Source of the DNA: Leptodactylus fallax
Taxonomy: Eukaryota > Chordata > Amphibia > Anura > Leptodactylidae
Assembly: GCA_947044405.1 (NCBI GenBank)
Contig: CAMRHE010000029.1
Span: 186,001-250,000 of the forward strand
Reading direction: 5' to 3'
Length of the DNA stretch: 64,000 nucleotides
Position numbers and translations under genes: made by a program. Positions within the stretch are counted from its first letter, which is position 1; each line of letters begins with the position of its first letter. A model generated the notes under the pieces. The model was not told the DNA's origin. It was given only the letters and a program-made list of their open reading frames with translations, and ran no database searches. Below, piece by piece: positions 1 to 11,118 of this stretch.

Positions 1-452
1 GAAACAGCCCTCATGTTGTGAATGTACTTGTTTCTATATATAAGTTAAATTTTTTTTATAAACTGACATTTGTTTGTTTGAGCACAAGAGGCCACCGTTA
101 CCTCAGAAATGGGAAGGACTGTAATTCTGTAATTCCCTGGAGTAGTGACGTGGAGACCCTGTTCTGCAGAGGTGGTACAAGAAGGAGCAGAGTGTGTGTG
201 GCAGCCATCTTGGGAGTGTGCTTTTGAGATTTTAGAAGAAGGACTGAAGTGAGAGAAAAAGGATTCCTAAGGGATCAGAGCTATAACAAGGGGGTGCTGA
301 AGCAGAGACTGTTCCAGGGTTTGTTCAGACAGCATCCTAAATTGATTATTGCTATCAAGGACCCGGCTGTGAAGTTGCCCTGTCAGTGAGATCGCATGTT
401 TTCTGGATGAGCCCCGCTTCCAGCTGTTCCAGACCAAGGCTAAAAGGTACAA
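1..452 (+). mobile_element. Gypsy-A-type LTR fragment, cut by window start
   Basis: This stretch aligns by eye with the 3' LTR of Gypsy-A (11130-11590), with scattered substitutions. The shared parts include GAAACAGCCCTCATG, the T-rich tract with 'aaactgacatttgttt', and the 'gtagtgacgtggagacc' segment. The match stops near 452 (…AAAAGGTAC) and the sequence beyond is different. The expected TGTAAG LTR start lies just outside the window. No internal Gypsy sequence follows, so it is a solo or truncated LTR, or a related family that shares only this part. Confidence 0.8.
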
Positions 453-2145
453 TTCTTACAACCGCTATCAGATTGGTGGGAACCCACACAGATCAGCCGT
501 TCCAGCCAGTCAACTGTGCTAGAATCTATACAGGAGACAGAGCTACAGAATAAGCAGAAGGCTCTGCTCACTGTATGTATCAGGCGTGAGCTACTGCAGC
601 TATGCTTCTATTCACTTGGATGGGAGCAGAGCTGTAATACTTTGGCACTGCAGCTACAGTATACCAGGGAAAGATATGGTTACTTCCAGATTAAAAGAGA
701 GTTCAGGGACACAGGATCTCCAAATGCGTTTGTTGGGTCTGACGGAGAAAAACGCTAAATCAGACAGTGCATAGAAAAGAGCAGGGCTGTGCAGATGATT
801 CTCCATTCTTAGCACATTTTTAGAAAGTACGACGTACATTATATTTCAGTTTATTGGAAGTAATATTAACCCTTTAAGGATTCAGGGTAATTTGTACATT
901 AAGTTACTCGGCGACTTTTTTCATATTTTCCTTCCCCGCCTTCCAAAATTAAAATTTTTCTGTCTACATAGCTATGTGAGGGCTTATTCTTTGTGTAACG
1001 AGTTGTACTTTCATTTGTCACCATTTTGTGGTACATATAATGTTTTGATCAGCTATTAACGTTTTTTGGTGGTACATGTGAAAAAACCCACATCATAATT
1101 TTTTACATTTTATTTTTACGGCGTTCATTCTGCATTAAATATGATATGGCAACTTTGTCCGACAGGTCATTACAATTACAGTGATATTTATATTGGTTTT
1201 ATTATGTTTTACCGTTTTTACAAATAAAACATCACTTTATGAAAATGAATGATTTTCCTGGGGCCACCGTATTCTGACGCCTATAACTTTTTTACTGTAT
1301 TGATATCAGAGATATGTCAGGGCTCTTTATTTGAGGGAAAAGTTGGTACCAATGTTTGTTATGTATGACTTTTTGATCACTTTTTATTGCTATTCTTTGG
1401 GGAAAGCAAGGTGACCAAAATTTGTTATTTTGCGCATTGTGGTATATATTTTTTAACGGGATAACGCTGTTTTTTTATAGTGTTGATTTATATGCATATG
1501 GGGATACCTAATGTGCTTGTTTATTTGTTTATAATGTTTTTTTTGTAGAAATAAAGGTGGTTTTTGGGGATTTTTTTAAAACTTTTTATTATTTTAAACT
1601 TTTTGAACTTTTTTTTTTTTTGTACTTTTTACATAGCCCACAAGGGGACTTGAACCTGGGATCTCAGTTCCCCAGTACAATGTACAGCAGTACATAGTAT
1701 TGCAGTACATCGCACATAGGTTCAGTATGTGAACTGTACATAGGCAGTGAGGAGGCTGTTGTGTGCCATGGCAACCCCTTGGACCTCACAATCTTATTGC
1801 GGGGGGATCCGAGGGGGAAGGCGATGCTGCCCCAGACACCTGGATGCTGTGATCGCTATTGACCACGTCATCCAGGGGGAAATCCACCACAGTCGGAAGA
1901 CATTACAGCTCCATACTATTACAGGAAGGGGATAAACACAACCATATAAACGCTGATTAGCCATTACATATAAAACACCTACATGAAATTGTGTAGGTCC
2001 ATCTTGTGCCACTAAAACAGATTAGACCTGGTCCTTTTGTTGAAAACTAACTATAACTAGTGGGCACAGGGAAATGGCCCTTTTGTTCAAAACTAGTTAT
2101 ATCTAGTTGGCAAGGAGACTAATATATTGTTATAGAACAATATAT
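453..2145. repeat. Gene-free, repeat-rich, AT-rich stretch
   Basis: No coding signal is visible. Around 1350-1450 there is a motif (ATGACTTTTTGATCACTTTTT, then a gap and GTGACCAAAA) that recurs diverged at 54185-54250, so part of this is a dispersed repeat. Long T runs occur at 1560-1625. On the minus strand near 1640-1670 there is a tRNA B-box-like GGTTCAAGTCC, but I see no matching A box. From 1740 the base composition becomes GC-richer without an open frame of note. Confidence 0.5.
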
Positions 2146-3163
2146 TAGTGATGGCTAACCTATGACACGCGTGTCGGAGGTGACACGCTGAGATGTTTTT
2201 GCTGACACGCAGCAAGCTGACAGCATCTGGAGGCGGGGCAACTCTGCTGAGAGCGTGGCGCGAATGGTGGCCATATTACCTCTGTTAGTGACGGCTGTTA
2301 GGTGTTAGGAAGTGAAGTCAGAGCTCCCACCCGCACTAAATTTATTGCGGACTTGCACCCAGACACCTGGAAACACTAGAACTATGTCCCACAGTTACCC
2401 TGTCAGCAGTAGATGGCTGGACCAAGGTCCATTCCAGTAACAACAGAGGGATAAGAGAGTCATCTCAAGCGTGTGTGCTCCTTACACCCCAACCATTATC
2501 TTAAAGCAGCTACCAAAATCTCACCCTCATTCTAAGCATTAAATAATATTAAAACCAATAAAAGAAACCAACTGGCAGATGAAGTTAGTAGCACTTGCTT
2601 GGGCTTGAAGTATACAAAATAATATTAGTATTAGTATACAACTTTCAATTAAAGATTTAGCAAATGAAATTCAGCAACAAAAAAGTCACTAAGCGGTATG
2701 GTAAAGAATTACTGTTTTTGCTTTATTAACAAATACAGTAATATATTAAAATATAACTTTGTTATTAGAGCTACAAATATCACAACATTATGGATTTTTG
2801 TAGAAGTGACACAACACCCACGTTATGCTCGTTTTTTTTTAATGAATTTTGACACACCGAGCTCAAAAGGCTGGCCATCACTGGGCTATATCCTAGTAGT
2901 GACCTGGTCCTTTTGCTTAAAACTAGCAATATCTAGTTGGCAGGGGGACCTAGTCCTTTAACTCCATATCATTTAGCCCGCTCTGTATAAGGATGCTAAA
3001 TCCTAGTGGACTAATAAACGACCAAGCCTCCCTGCCCACTAGATATAGCCAGTTTTGAACAAAAGGACCAAGTCCCTTTTCCTACCTGGATTTAGCCTGC
3101 TCTATATAAGGATGCTAAATCCTAGTGGGCTAAAGCACCATGTCCCTCTGCCAACTAGATATA
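2034..3163. repeat. Local repeat of a ~40-bp motif in both orientations
   Basis: The motif CCTTTTGTTxAAAACTAxxTATAxCTAGT appears forward near 2034, 2082 and 2908, and inverted near 3036-3075 and 3150-3163 (ACTAGATATAGCCAGTTTTG and a truncated copy). A hAT-like element sits between the copies, and the last copy is cut by the Tc1 end at 3164. I do not recognise the family. Confidence 0.5.
2146..2883. mobile_element. hAT-like miniature transposon
   Basis: The ends are inverted: TAGTGATGGCTAACC on the left and GGCTGGCCATCACTG on the right, which fits the CAGTGATGG…CCATCACTG ends of SPIN-type hAT elements. The flanks CAATATAT and GGCTATAT share five of eight bases, compatible with a decayed 8-bp hAT target duplication. 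The 738-bp interior has no transposase. A second pair of related motifs lies inside each end (GTGACACGC on the left, TGACACACC on the right). It is probably a non-autonomous derivative. Confidence 0.65.
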
Positions 3164-3383
3164 CAGTGCCTTGCGAATGTATTCGGCCCCCTTGAACTTT
3201 TCAACCTTTTGCCACATTTCAGGCTTCAAACATAAGGATATAAAATTTAAAATTTTTGGTGAAGAAACAACAACAAGTGGGACACAATCGTGAAGTGGAA
3301 CGAAATTTATTGGATATTTTAAACTTTTGTAAAAAATAAAAAACTGAAAAGTGGGGCGTGCCAAATTATTCGGCCCCCCATTT
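3164..3383 (+). mobile_element. Tc1-like transposon end fragment
   Basis: It begins CAGTGCCTTGCGAATGTATT directly after a TA dinucleotide (3162-3163), which is the terminal repeat of a common vertebrate Tc1-like family, and continues for about 220 bp to TATTCGGCCCCC. The transposase region and the other terminus are missing, so it is a truncated copy. Confidence 0.75.
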
Positions 3384-3904
3384 TCTGCTGACTAAAAGCG
3401 GCGTTTACGCCACATGGGGCCCGGCCTTAACCCTTTCCCTGCCAGCCACATATCTATACGTCCTCCCAGGGTGGCACTTCTGTAGCCAAGCACGTATCTA
3501 ATATGTCCTTACTTCTAATGACGATATCGCAAGATCTATTAGGTCTATTAAGAAGATTTGGGATTCATTTTAAAGATGATAATAGCCCTTACAGTTTAGG
3601 AGCGATTCACTGTTGAAAACGCGATTTGGCATTGAGATCACATTGCAGATCTCAATTCCCGACAACGTTTTTAACAGCGATTCACTCCAAATTTGTAAGG
3701 GATATCATGAATATCTTGGAATCATTTTAAAGATGAGATCATCTTCAGATCTTCTTAATACTCCTAACGGATCCTGAGATATGGGGCTCTAAAATGTCCT
3801 CCCCCCCTCCTGTCTCAGGAAGCATCTTAAGAGCTGTGGTAGGAGGAGGAGGGGAGAGGAGCACCCCTGCAGACTGCACAGAGATGAGAAAATCCTCATC
3901 TGTG
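3384..3904. repeat. Gene-free stretch with a foldback
   Basis: No coding signal. From about 3545 to 3760 the sequence folds back: TTAAGAAGATTTGGGATTC and CATTTTAAAGATGA on the left answer CATTTTAAAGATGA and CAGATCTTCTTAATA on the right, with imperfect matching in between. This suggests a decayed miniature inverted-repeat element just upstream of the Gypsy-A 5' LTR. Confidence 0.45.
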
Positions 3905-4327
3905 TGTAAGATGGGGAAACAGCCCTCATGTTATGAGTGTACCTGTTTCTGTAGATAAGGGGAATAGGGGTATTTTGATAAGTTTGTAAGCTCTTGTGTT
4001 ATACCGCCGGTGCCCCTATCACACTCACTGAATTGTTCCTGTGACTAGGGTGATAAAAAGGTAACAAGCGCCTGGTTAGTTGCAGCCTGCAGATAGGTAA
4101 AAGCTTGGAGTGTTTTGGAGACGCACATGAGAGGGCACCACGCTGCACAACACCAGGGTCTCAGCTTCCTGGCTGAGTGTATGTAAATAATTGGGAATGG
4201 GTTTTTTGGTAAAGAGGTGTTACTACACAAAGTAAAATCTTGTTTTTTGCTAAATTGATTTGGAGTTGCTTCCTTTGTTCGTGACTTCGCTGTATCCTGG
4301 GGAGTCCACCCCGGTACACGACTTACA
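3905..4327 (+). repeat. Gypsy-A 5' LTR (short form)
   Basis: The 423-bp repeat starts TGTAAGATGG and ends CGACTTACA. It is collinear with the 3' LTR except that 11175-11879 of the 3' LTR is absent: the sequence passes from GTAGATAAG directly to GGAATAGGGGTATTTTG. The remaining 370 bp match closely. Confidence 0.88.
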
Positions 4328-4352
4328 ACTTGGCGTAGTCGGCAGGATACAG
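4328..4352 (+). promoter_or_regulatory. Gypsy-A putative primer-binding site
   Basis: Directly after the LTR terminal CA comes ACTTGGCGTAGTCGGCAGG. Its position, beginning with TTGG one base in, fits a tRNA primer-binding site. I cannot assign the tRNA with confidence. Confidence 0.55.
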
Positions 4353-4360
4353 CGACCGTC

Positions 4361-5314
4361 ATGGACGAGAACGCGGTGGGAATTAATCTCCCGGCTCCAG
4401 CTGCACTGGTTCAGGGTGCCCCTGCACAGCAAGAGCTATCAGCCCCAGTATCAGTCATGCCAGCCCAAGTAGGGTACTTATCAGCCGGGGCACTAATGCA
4501 GCATTTGCCAAAGTTTGACGGTAATAATATGACGTTGCGAGACTGGACGGAAAGGGTACGAAGCGTAGTTAAATTGAGTAACCTGATTCCGGGGCTGCAT
4601 GCAGAGATAGCATTGGGGGCCCTAGAAGGTGACGCTAGACGGTACGGCCCGAATCAGAGAGAGACACCTTGGAAAAAAATATTCTCCCTGCTAGAGGGAG
4701 CTCAGGGAGGGCGTACCAAAGTAGCACAGTTGCAAAGCAACTTCATTAATCGGTTGCAGTGAGAGGGTGAGGCTTTAATGCAATACTCTAACGCCTTACA
4801 GGAGATGCTGAATGAAGTGCAGCGGCAAGATTCGGAGGCTATGGGAGCCTTCAAAGATGTGGATTGACTACTATGAGACCAATTCATCCTAGGATTATCC
4901 AATAAGTTTTTACAGGATAATCTGCAAGAGATGACTCGGGAAGATGCCAACCTGACATTCTATAATGTTTATCTGGTGGCTGTAGAGAGGGAAGAAGAGC
5001 CCATGGCTGTAAGTGTGAAGGCAGTGAGTAGCACCCAAGTGACAGGGGTACGAGTAGGTCCTGAAGACGCAAAGTCCCTGAAGGATGAAGTCCAGGCTCA
5101 ACAGGCAGAAATGAGAGAACTCCGCCTGGAGGTGTCCCAGATGAAAGCAGGTTCATCCATGGCTGCGGAAAGGGTCACATCACCCTGCCCTCTTCCACCG
5201 AGAGTACTTTGGGTGTGTGGGCCCACCAACCAAGGCCCATCTGGTGTGCGGGGCTCGAGGGGCCCCCTCTGCTGGAGCTGCCGACAGTATGGCCATAACG
5301 CCAGCGAGTGCTAA
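4361..5314 (+). pseudogene. gag: Gypsy-A gag, with internal stops
   Basis: Gag would form the particle core and bind element RNA. The frame opens at the ATG at 4361, 34 bp after the LTR, and reads through PKFDGNNMTLRDWTERV, typical of Gypsy capsid starts. It meets TGA at 4760 and two more stops near 4865-4880, then continues in the same frame from 4931 to a CCHC zinc knuckle, CWSCRQYGHNASEC (about 5272-5313), with TAA directly after it. A coiled-coil-prone segment (AQQAEMRELRLEVSQMK) precedes the knuckle. At roughly 315 codons it is a usual Gypsy Gag length. The stops make it a pseudogene. Confidence 0.8.
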
Positions 5315-6040
5315 GGACAGATGGAACCCGAGCCGGCTTTAAACTTCCGACTGCTGCAGTAACGGGGCGTCCTGTGGCGGTTCACCAAAAACTAAGCCCC
5401 ATACGCGATGAACGCGACTTATATGCTAGCAGCCCCGTTATGGAAGCCGAGCTGGAGGGTCAGAAGGTACACTGCCTAGTTGACACCGGATCAGAGTGCA
5501 CCCTGATGCCTCTGGAGTTCTTCGAGAGACACTTAGGACATATGATGGAGCCGGAAGATGGAAGTTGACAGGTTGACAGCTGCCAATGGTGCAATGGGCG
5601 TACAAGGGATCGTCTGGATGCGGGTTCGGCTGTTTGGGCAAGACATTGGCAAAAAGGGGATCGTGCTGGTAGACCATCCATCCAGAAGAGGATTAGATGT
5701 AACGCTGGGTATGAACGTGCTGATAGACCTAGATCATCACCTTTATGCCAAGGAAGGGCCTAAATACTGGCAGCGGGCCACACCACACCGGCCAACTCAG
5801 AAGGTCCTACAGGAGATGGTGAGTAGCTTTAGTTTGCAAAAGAGCATCATATCAGGGCGCTCTATTGGGAACGTGAAGGTACCGCTGAGTGCTCTAGTGA
5901 AGACTCCACCGTGACAGGAGAAAATTTTGATGCTTCCAGTGGGGGCTGGATGACCACTGAATGGACTAGAGGTCCTGATAGAGCCTGCTCCGCATGGAGA
6001 AACGCAGACCCGCCCTCTGGTAGCCTGAGCACTCGCCACT
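5308..6040 (+). pseudogene. Gypsy-A aspartic protease region, broken
   Basis: The pepsin-like active-site motif appears as CLVDTGSECTLMP at about 5473-5511, in a different frame from gag. The frame ends near 5568. The C-terminal part resumes in another frame (5558-5914) with GLDVTLGMNVLIDLD, the family's ILGxDxL-like strand. The protease would cut the Gag-Pol polyprotein. With two frame changes in about 600 bp it cannot be translated as one chain. The stretch from 5915 to 6040 links to pol in several frames. Confidence 0.7.
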
Positions 6041-7974
6041 GTGAAAGATGGCCGCGTGCCTATACCCTGTCTCAATGTCTTGGACAGTGAGTTGATCATT
6101 CCTGAGAATACCTTGCTGGCTGAAGTTTATATGCCCGAGGGCGACGTCCTTCGCCGGAAGAGCTTCACGCTAGAGCCTGATGGGAGGTCGGCTTGTACCT
6201 ATGCTGTGGAGGTCCAGCAAAAACAGACCCCAACAGCAGAATGGAACGGTCGAGCGATCATGTCTCTGATGGGAGTGGACCCCTGGTCTCTGACCCCGGG
6301 GCAACAAACTTCCGGAAGACACTCTGGGAGTTCCAGGAGGCGTTCTCAAGACATGATGACTTCGGGTGTGTTTCCGCCATTGAAGATGAAATCCCTACCG
6401 GCGACGCTGCACCAATTCGGGAGCGGTACAGGCAAATCCTGTCCAAGATGTATCAGGAGGTGAAAGATATGGTGGCCAGCATGCTGGAGAATCAGGTGAC
6501 ACAGGAGCGTAAAAGCCCATGGGCTGCTCCGGTGGTCCTGGTGTGGAAGAAAGACAGAAGCCTCAGGTTCTGTGTAGATTACCGGAAACTGAATGTTCAG
6601 ACCATCCGAGATGCCTATCCTCTTCCACGGATCAAAGAGACACTATCCTCCCTGGGTCGTGCCAAGTATTTCTCCACGCTTGACCTGGCCAGTGGATATT
6701 GGCAAGTGCCAGTGGCCGAAAAGGACAAGGCGAAGACAGCCTTTATCTTACCCATGGGACTCTGAGTTCAACAGAATGCCGTTTGATCTGTCCAATGCTC
6801 CAAGGACATTTCAGCGGTTGATGGAGCTCTGTCTGGGTGACCTAAACTTTAAGTCAGTACTGATATATCTGGATGACGTTGTGGTGTTTGGGACCTCGTT
6901 CGAAGATCATCTTCAAAAGCTGCGGCAGGTCCTAGAATGACTGCGAGACCATGGGCTAAAAATCAAGCAGAGAATAGAGTACTTGGGACCTGTGGTCACT
7001 CCAGAAGGGGTACAACCAGCCCCCAGCAAGGTGGAGGCCGTCCAGAAGTGGCCCCAGCCAAGAACCCTATGGGAGGTGCAGGCCTTTCTAGGTATGGCTG
7101 GTTATTACAGGAGATTTATACCCAAGTTCGCACATCTTGCCGGTCCACTAAACGAGCTGCTGAGAGGCACAGCTGGAGGACCCAAGAATCGCCCCATTGA
7201 GTGGGGGCCAAGACAGCAAGGAGCCTTTGAGGCGTTGAAAAGAACTCTGACCAGTGTCCCGATCCTGGCCTATGCACGGTTTGATAGTCCGTTCTTGTTG
7301 TACACGGATGGAAGTCCACATGGTCTTGGAGCCGTGCTATCTCAAGTTCAAGAGGGACAGGAGAGGGTGATTGCCTATATCATTCGGTCTCTAAGGGAGT
7401 CGGAGCGCAACCCTGACAACTATAGCTCCTTTAAGTTGGAGCTTTTGGCACTGGTATGGCCCATGACTGAAAGATTTGCAGAATATCTGACGGGTGCAGA
7501 AGTGATTGTGATGACGGACAATAACCCGTTAGTGCACTTGGAAAACGCCAAGCTAGGCACCTTTGAGCAGAGATGGATGGCTCGCCTTTCCAAGTACCAA
7601 TACTGCATCCAGTTCAGGACAGGAAGGGAGAACGGCAACGCTGATGCCCTCTCCCGAGTACCTGTAGGATTGCCGACCAAGAGTGGGGACGAAGACATTG
7701 AAATCCCACACCTTGGCAGAGTACTACCATTCCAGAACATAACACATTCAAGTAGGGTGGCTTCAGGTGTGCCGATGGTGTTGGGGAAGACGTTGAAAGA
7801 TTGGGAAAGGGTTAAAAATAGCTGCCCGGACCTCTGGAAAGTGAAAAAGTGGATTCGGACTAACATCTGGCCCCGCCCGGACAAGCGGGCCAGCCTAACT
7901 CAAGAGGGTCAGAAGTTACTGAGACAGTGGGATAAGCTGAGTGTTACCCATGGGCTCCTGTGCCGGACCATATA
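6041..7974 (+). pseudogene. pol: Gypsy-A reverse transcriptase and RNase H, frameshifted
   Basis: RT blocks are readable across three frames: RFCVDYRKLNVQTIRDAYPL, then LDLASGYWQVP, a frame change near 6760, then MPFDLSNAPRTFQRLM and the active site IYLDDVVVFG (about 6865). A TGA at 6938 and a further frame change lead into the connection region (FLGMAGYYRRFIPKF) and RNase H (LLYTDGSPHGLGAVLSQ, then MTDNNPLVHL and NADALSR) in one open frame, 6983-7974. That frame is ended by the Tc1-A insertion. The catalytic DD of RT and the Asp residues of RNase H are kept, but the chain is broken. Confidence 0.88.
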
Positions 7975-9730
7975 CAGTGGGGAAAAAAGTATTTAGTCAG
8001 CCACCAATTGTGCAAATTCTCCCACTTAAAAAGATGAGGCCGACCTGTAATTGACATCATAGATAGACCTCAAGTATGAGACACAAAATGAGAAAACAAT
8101 CCAGAAAATCACATTGTCTGATTTTTTAAAGAATTTATTTGCAAATTATGGTGGAAAATAAGTATTTGGTCACCTATAAGCAAGCAAGATTTCTGGCTCT
8201 CACAGACCTGTAACAACTTCTTTAAGAGGCTCCTCTGCCCTCCACTCATTACCTGTAGTAATGGCACCTGTTTGACATTGTTATCAGTATAAAAGACATC
8301 TGGCCACAACCTCAAACAGTCACACTCCAAACTCCACTATGGTGAAGACCAAAGAGCTGTGGAAGGACACCATAAAAAAAAAATTGTAGACCTGCACCAG
8401 GCTGGGAAGACTGAATCTGCAATAGGCAAGCAGCTTGGTGTGAAGAAATCAACTGTGGGAGCAATAATTAGAAAATTGAAGACATACAAGACCACTGATA
8501 ATCTCCCTCGATCAGGGGCTCCACGCAAGATCTCACCCCGTTCACAAGAACGGTGAGCAAAAATCCCAGAACCACACGGGGGGACCTAGTGAATGACCTG
8601 CAGAAAGCTGGGACTAACGTAACAAAGGCTACTGTCAGTAACACACTACACCACCAGGGACTCAGATCCTGCAGTGCCAGACGTGTCCCCCTGCTTAAGC
8701 CAGTACATATTCGGGCCCGTCTGAAGTTTGCTAGAGAGCATTTGGATGTTCCAGAAGAGTATTGGGAGAATGTCATATGGTCAGATGAAACCAAAGTAGA
8801 AGTGTTTGGTAGGAGAGTGAGTGCTGAGTTGCATCCAAAGAACACCATACCTACTTTGAAGCATGGGGGTGGCAACATCATGCTTTGGAGCTGTTTCTCT
8901 GCAAAGGTACCAGGACGACTGATCCGTGTACATGAAACAATGAATGGGGCCATGTATCGTGAGATTTTGAGTGAAAACCTCCTTCCATCAGCAAGGGCAT
9001 TGAAGATGAAACATGGCTGGGTCTTTCAGCATGACAATGATCCCAAGCACACTGCCAGGGCAACGAAGGAGTGGCTTCGTAAGAAACATTTCAAGATCCT
9101 GGAGTGGCCTAGCCAGTCTCCAGATCTCAACCCCATAGAAAACCTTTGGAGGGAATTGAAAGTCCGTGTTGCCCAGCGACAGCCCCAAAACATCACTGCT
9201 CCAGCAGAGATCTGCATGGAGGAATGGGCCAACATACCAGCAACAGTATGTGCCAACCTTGTGAAGACTTACAGAAAATGTTTGACCTTCGTCATTGCCA
9301 ACAAAGGATATATAACAAAGTATGGAGATGAACTTTTGTTATTGACCAAATACTTATTTTTCACCATAATTTGCAAATAAATTTTAAAAAAATCAGACAT
9401 GGACAGGTGTCTTTTATACTGATAATGTCAAACAGGCGCCATTACTATACATAATGAGTGGAGGACAGAGGAGCCTTTTAAAGAAGAAGTTATAGGTCTG
9501 TGAGAGCCAGAAATCTTGCTTGTTTGTAGGTGACCAAATACTTATTTTCCACCATAATTTGCAAATAAATTCTTTAAAAAAAATCAGACCGTGATTTTCT
9601 GGATTTGTTTTCTCATTTTGTCTCTCATAGTTGAGGTCTACCTATGATGTCAATTACAGGCTTCTCTCATCTTTTTAAGTGGGAGAACTTGCGCAATCGG
9701 TGGCTGACTAAATACTTTTTTTCCCAACTG
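7975..9730 (+). mobile_element. Tc1-A: Tc1-like DNA transposon
   Basis: It starts CAGTGGGGAAAAAAGTATTT after TA (7973-7974) and ends …TTTCCCAACTG at 9730. The next dinucleotide is TG, presumably a changed TA. The terminal inverted repeats are long: 7975 to about 8296 mirrors about 9407-9730, each containing an internal AAATAAGTATTTGGTCA repeat, so this is an IR/DR-type structure. It inserted into the Gypsy-A pol between RNase H and integrase. A deleted relative lies at 43853-44979. Confidence 0.92.
8340..9380 (+). pseudogene. Tc1-A transposase (DD34E), two frameshifts
   Basis: The start is ATG at 8340 ([11 protein letters not shown]). Within 15 codons an A-run of nine bases at about 8376 breaks the frame; the relative at 44214 reads through here. 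The helix-turn-helix ([19 protein letters not shown]) follows. A second break near 8538-8550 lacks about 13 bp present in the relative (CATGGGGTCAAAATG). From 8553 a 275-residue frame runs to the end with all catalytic motifs: [27 protein letters not shown] and [18 protein letters not shown]. The product would cut and paste the element at TA sites. The catalytic core is intact but the N-terminal DNA-binding part is broken. Confidence 0.9.
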
Positions 9731-11118
9731 TGCATACAGTCAGAGCTGCAGTACCGGCAACAGGTTGTCATCCCTATGTCATTGGGACCAGCGGCCACTC
9801 AGGAAGCCCATGAGAGGGGGGCTCATTTTGGGAGTGTTAAGACTCACCAATGGCTTCAGTGATTCATATATTGTCCAGATTTGGGAGAAATGGTAACCGA
9901 GGTATGCCTCAAGTGTCGACCCTGCGGGCTGAGTAAAAGCCCTGAGCAACAGCCCCTGTACAAACTATTCGAACATCTGCCCCCCTAGAAATCTTAATGA
10001 TTGGCTATGTACAGATTGGGTACGCTACCTCACGACACTCTTACTGTTTGCTCGTGACGGACCACTTTACAAAATATGCAGTGGCTGTACCCACCAGAGA
10101 TCAGACATCTGAATCAACTGCTGAGGCAGTCTGTAAGCACTTTATACAAGTGTTTGGGTGTCTGCAGAGAATCCATTCAGATCAGGGGGCATGTTTTCAG
10201 GGTGCTTTGATGAGTGAGCTGTATCAGCTCTATGGTATTGAACGTTCCCACACGATCCCATATCATCCGCAAGGGAACGGGGCATGCGAGCGGTTCAACC
10301 GCAGCTTGATACAGATGCTGTGGACTTTAGAGGATAATCAAAAAGCTCGGTGGCCAGAGTATTTACCTGCGCTGATGTGGGCCTATAACAAAAGAGTACA
10401 CACCACCACTGGTTACTCTCCACACATGCTGATGTTTGGGAGAGCAGGCCAAGAGATTGAGGATCTCCACATGCCAGATCCTATGCAGCCTCCACCGAAG
10501 AGCACTACTGCTTGGGTGCAAGAGCACCATCGCCGACTGAGAGCAATACACAAGGTTATGGATGAACGCCTGAGACAAGTAGTGCACCCCAACCCAGGGC
10601 TAGTGCAGGGGGATGAGTATGCTGCAGGTGACCGCGTAATCATCAGGGCCAAGAGGCCAACTGGAAAATTGGATGGGCGGTGGGAGGTGGTTCTGTATAT
10701 AGTGAAGCAGAGGGTAGACCCAGATATCCCAGTGTATGAAGTAGAACCAGTAGGGACTGGGGGACCCTCAAGGAACCTCCACTGTAATATGTTAAGACTC
10801 TGTAACTTTGAGCAACCAGTGGGCGACGAGGAGGTGCTTGCTCCTAACCCTAGTACCAGGGAACCTCCCTTAGACGATGAATGGTGGGTTGTCCCTGCCC
10901 CAGTCAGTCTGGGAACCCCAGTCGTGATGAGTTTGCCACCCAGGGAGAGAGTTGCACAGCCTGCAGAACAACCACCATTGGATGTGCACGATACCCCTGA
11001 TCCTGTGACTCTGCGTAGGACAGTCAAGTCTAATGCTGGTGTACCCCCACAGCGCTATGTGCAGGATGAGTTTGTATGGAGAAGGTTGCCAGGGACGTCA
11101 ACCTCTAGTGGGGTGGCA
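9731..11118 (+). pseudogene. Gypsy-A integrase
   Basis: Downstream of Tc1-A, the HHCC zinc-binding domain is partly readable (HFGSVKTHQWLQ, then CLKCRPC near 9910) but has stops between 9860 and 9996. The catalytic core is in one frame from 9997: VTDHFTKYAVAVP, HSDQGACFQGAL and YHPQGNGACERFNRS give D, D and E. The C-terminal domain includes a GPY/F-like segment (GKLDGRWEVV, then IPVYEVEP). The frame runs 33 bp into the 3' LTR and stops at 11151. Integrase inserts the DNA copy into the genome. The N-terminal lesions suggest an inactive product. Confidence 0.85.

Noticed and set aside
1636..1675. tRNA gene or tRNA-derived SINE on the minus strand
   Set aside because: A B-box-like GGTTCAAGTCC is present, but there is no A box at the right distance and no cloverleaf.
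10413..11027. 204-codon minus-strand open frame
   Set aside because: It is antisense to the Gypsy-A integrase and has no recognisable domain.
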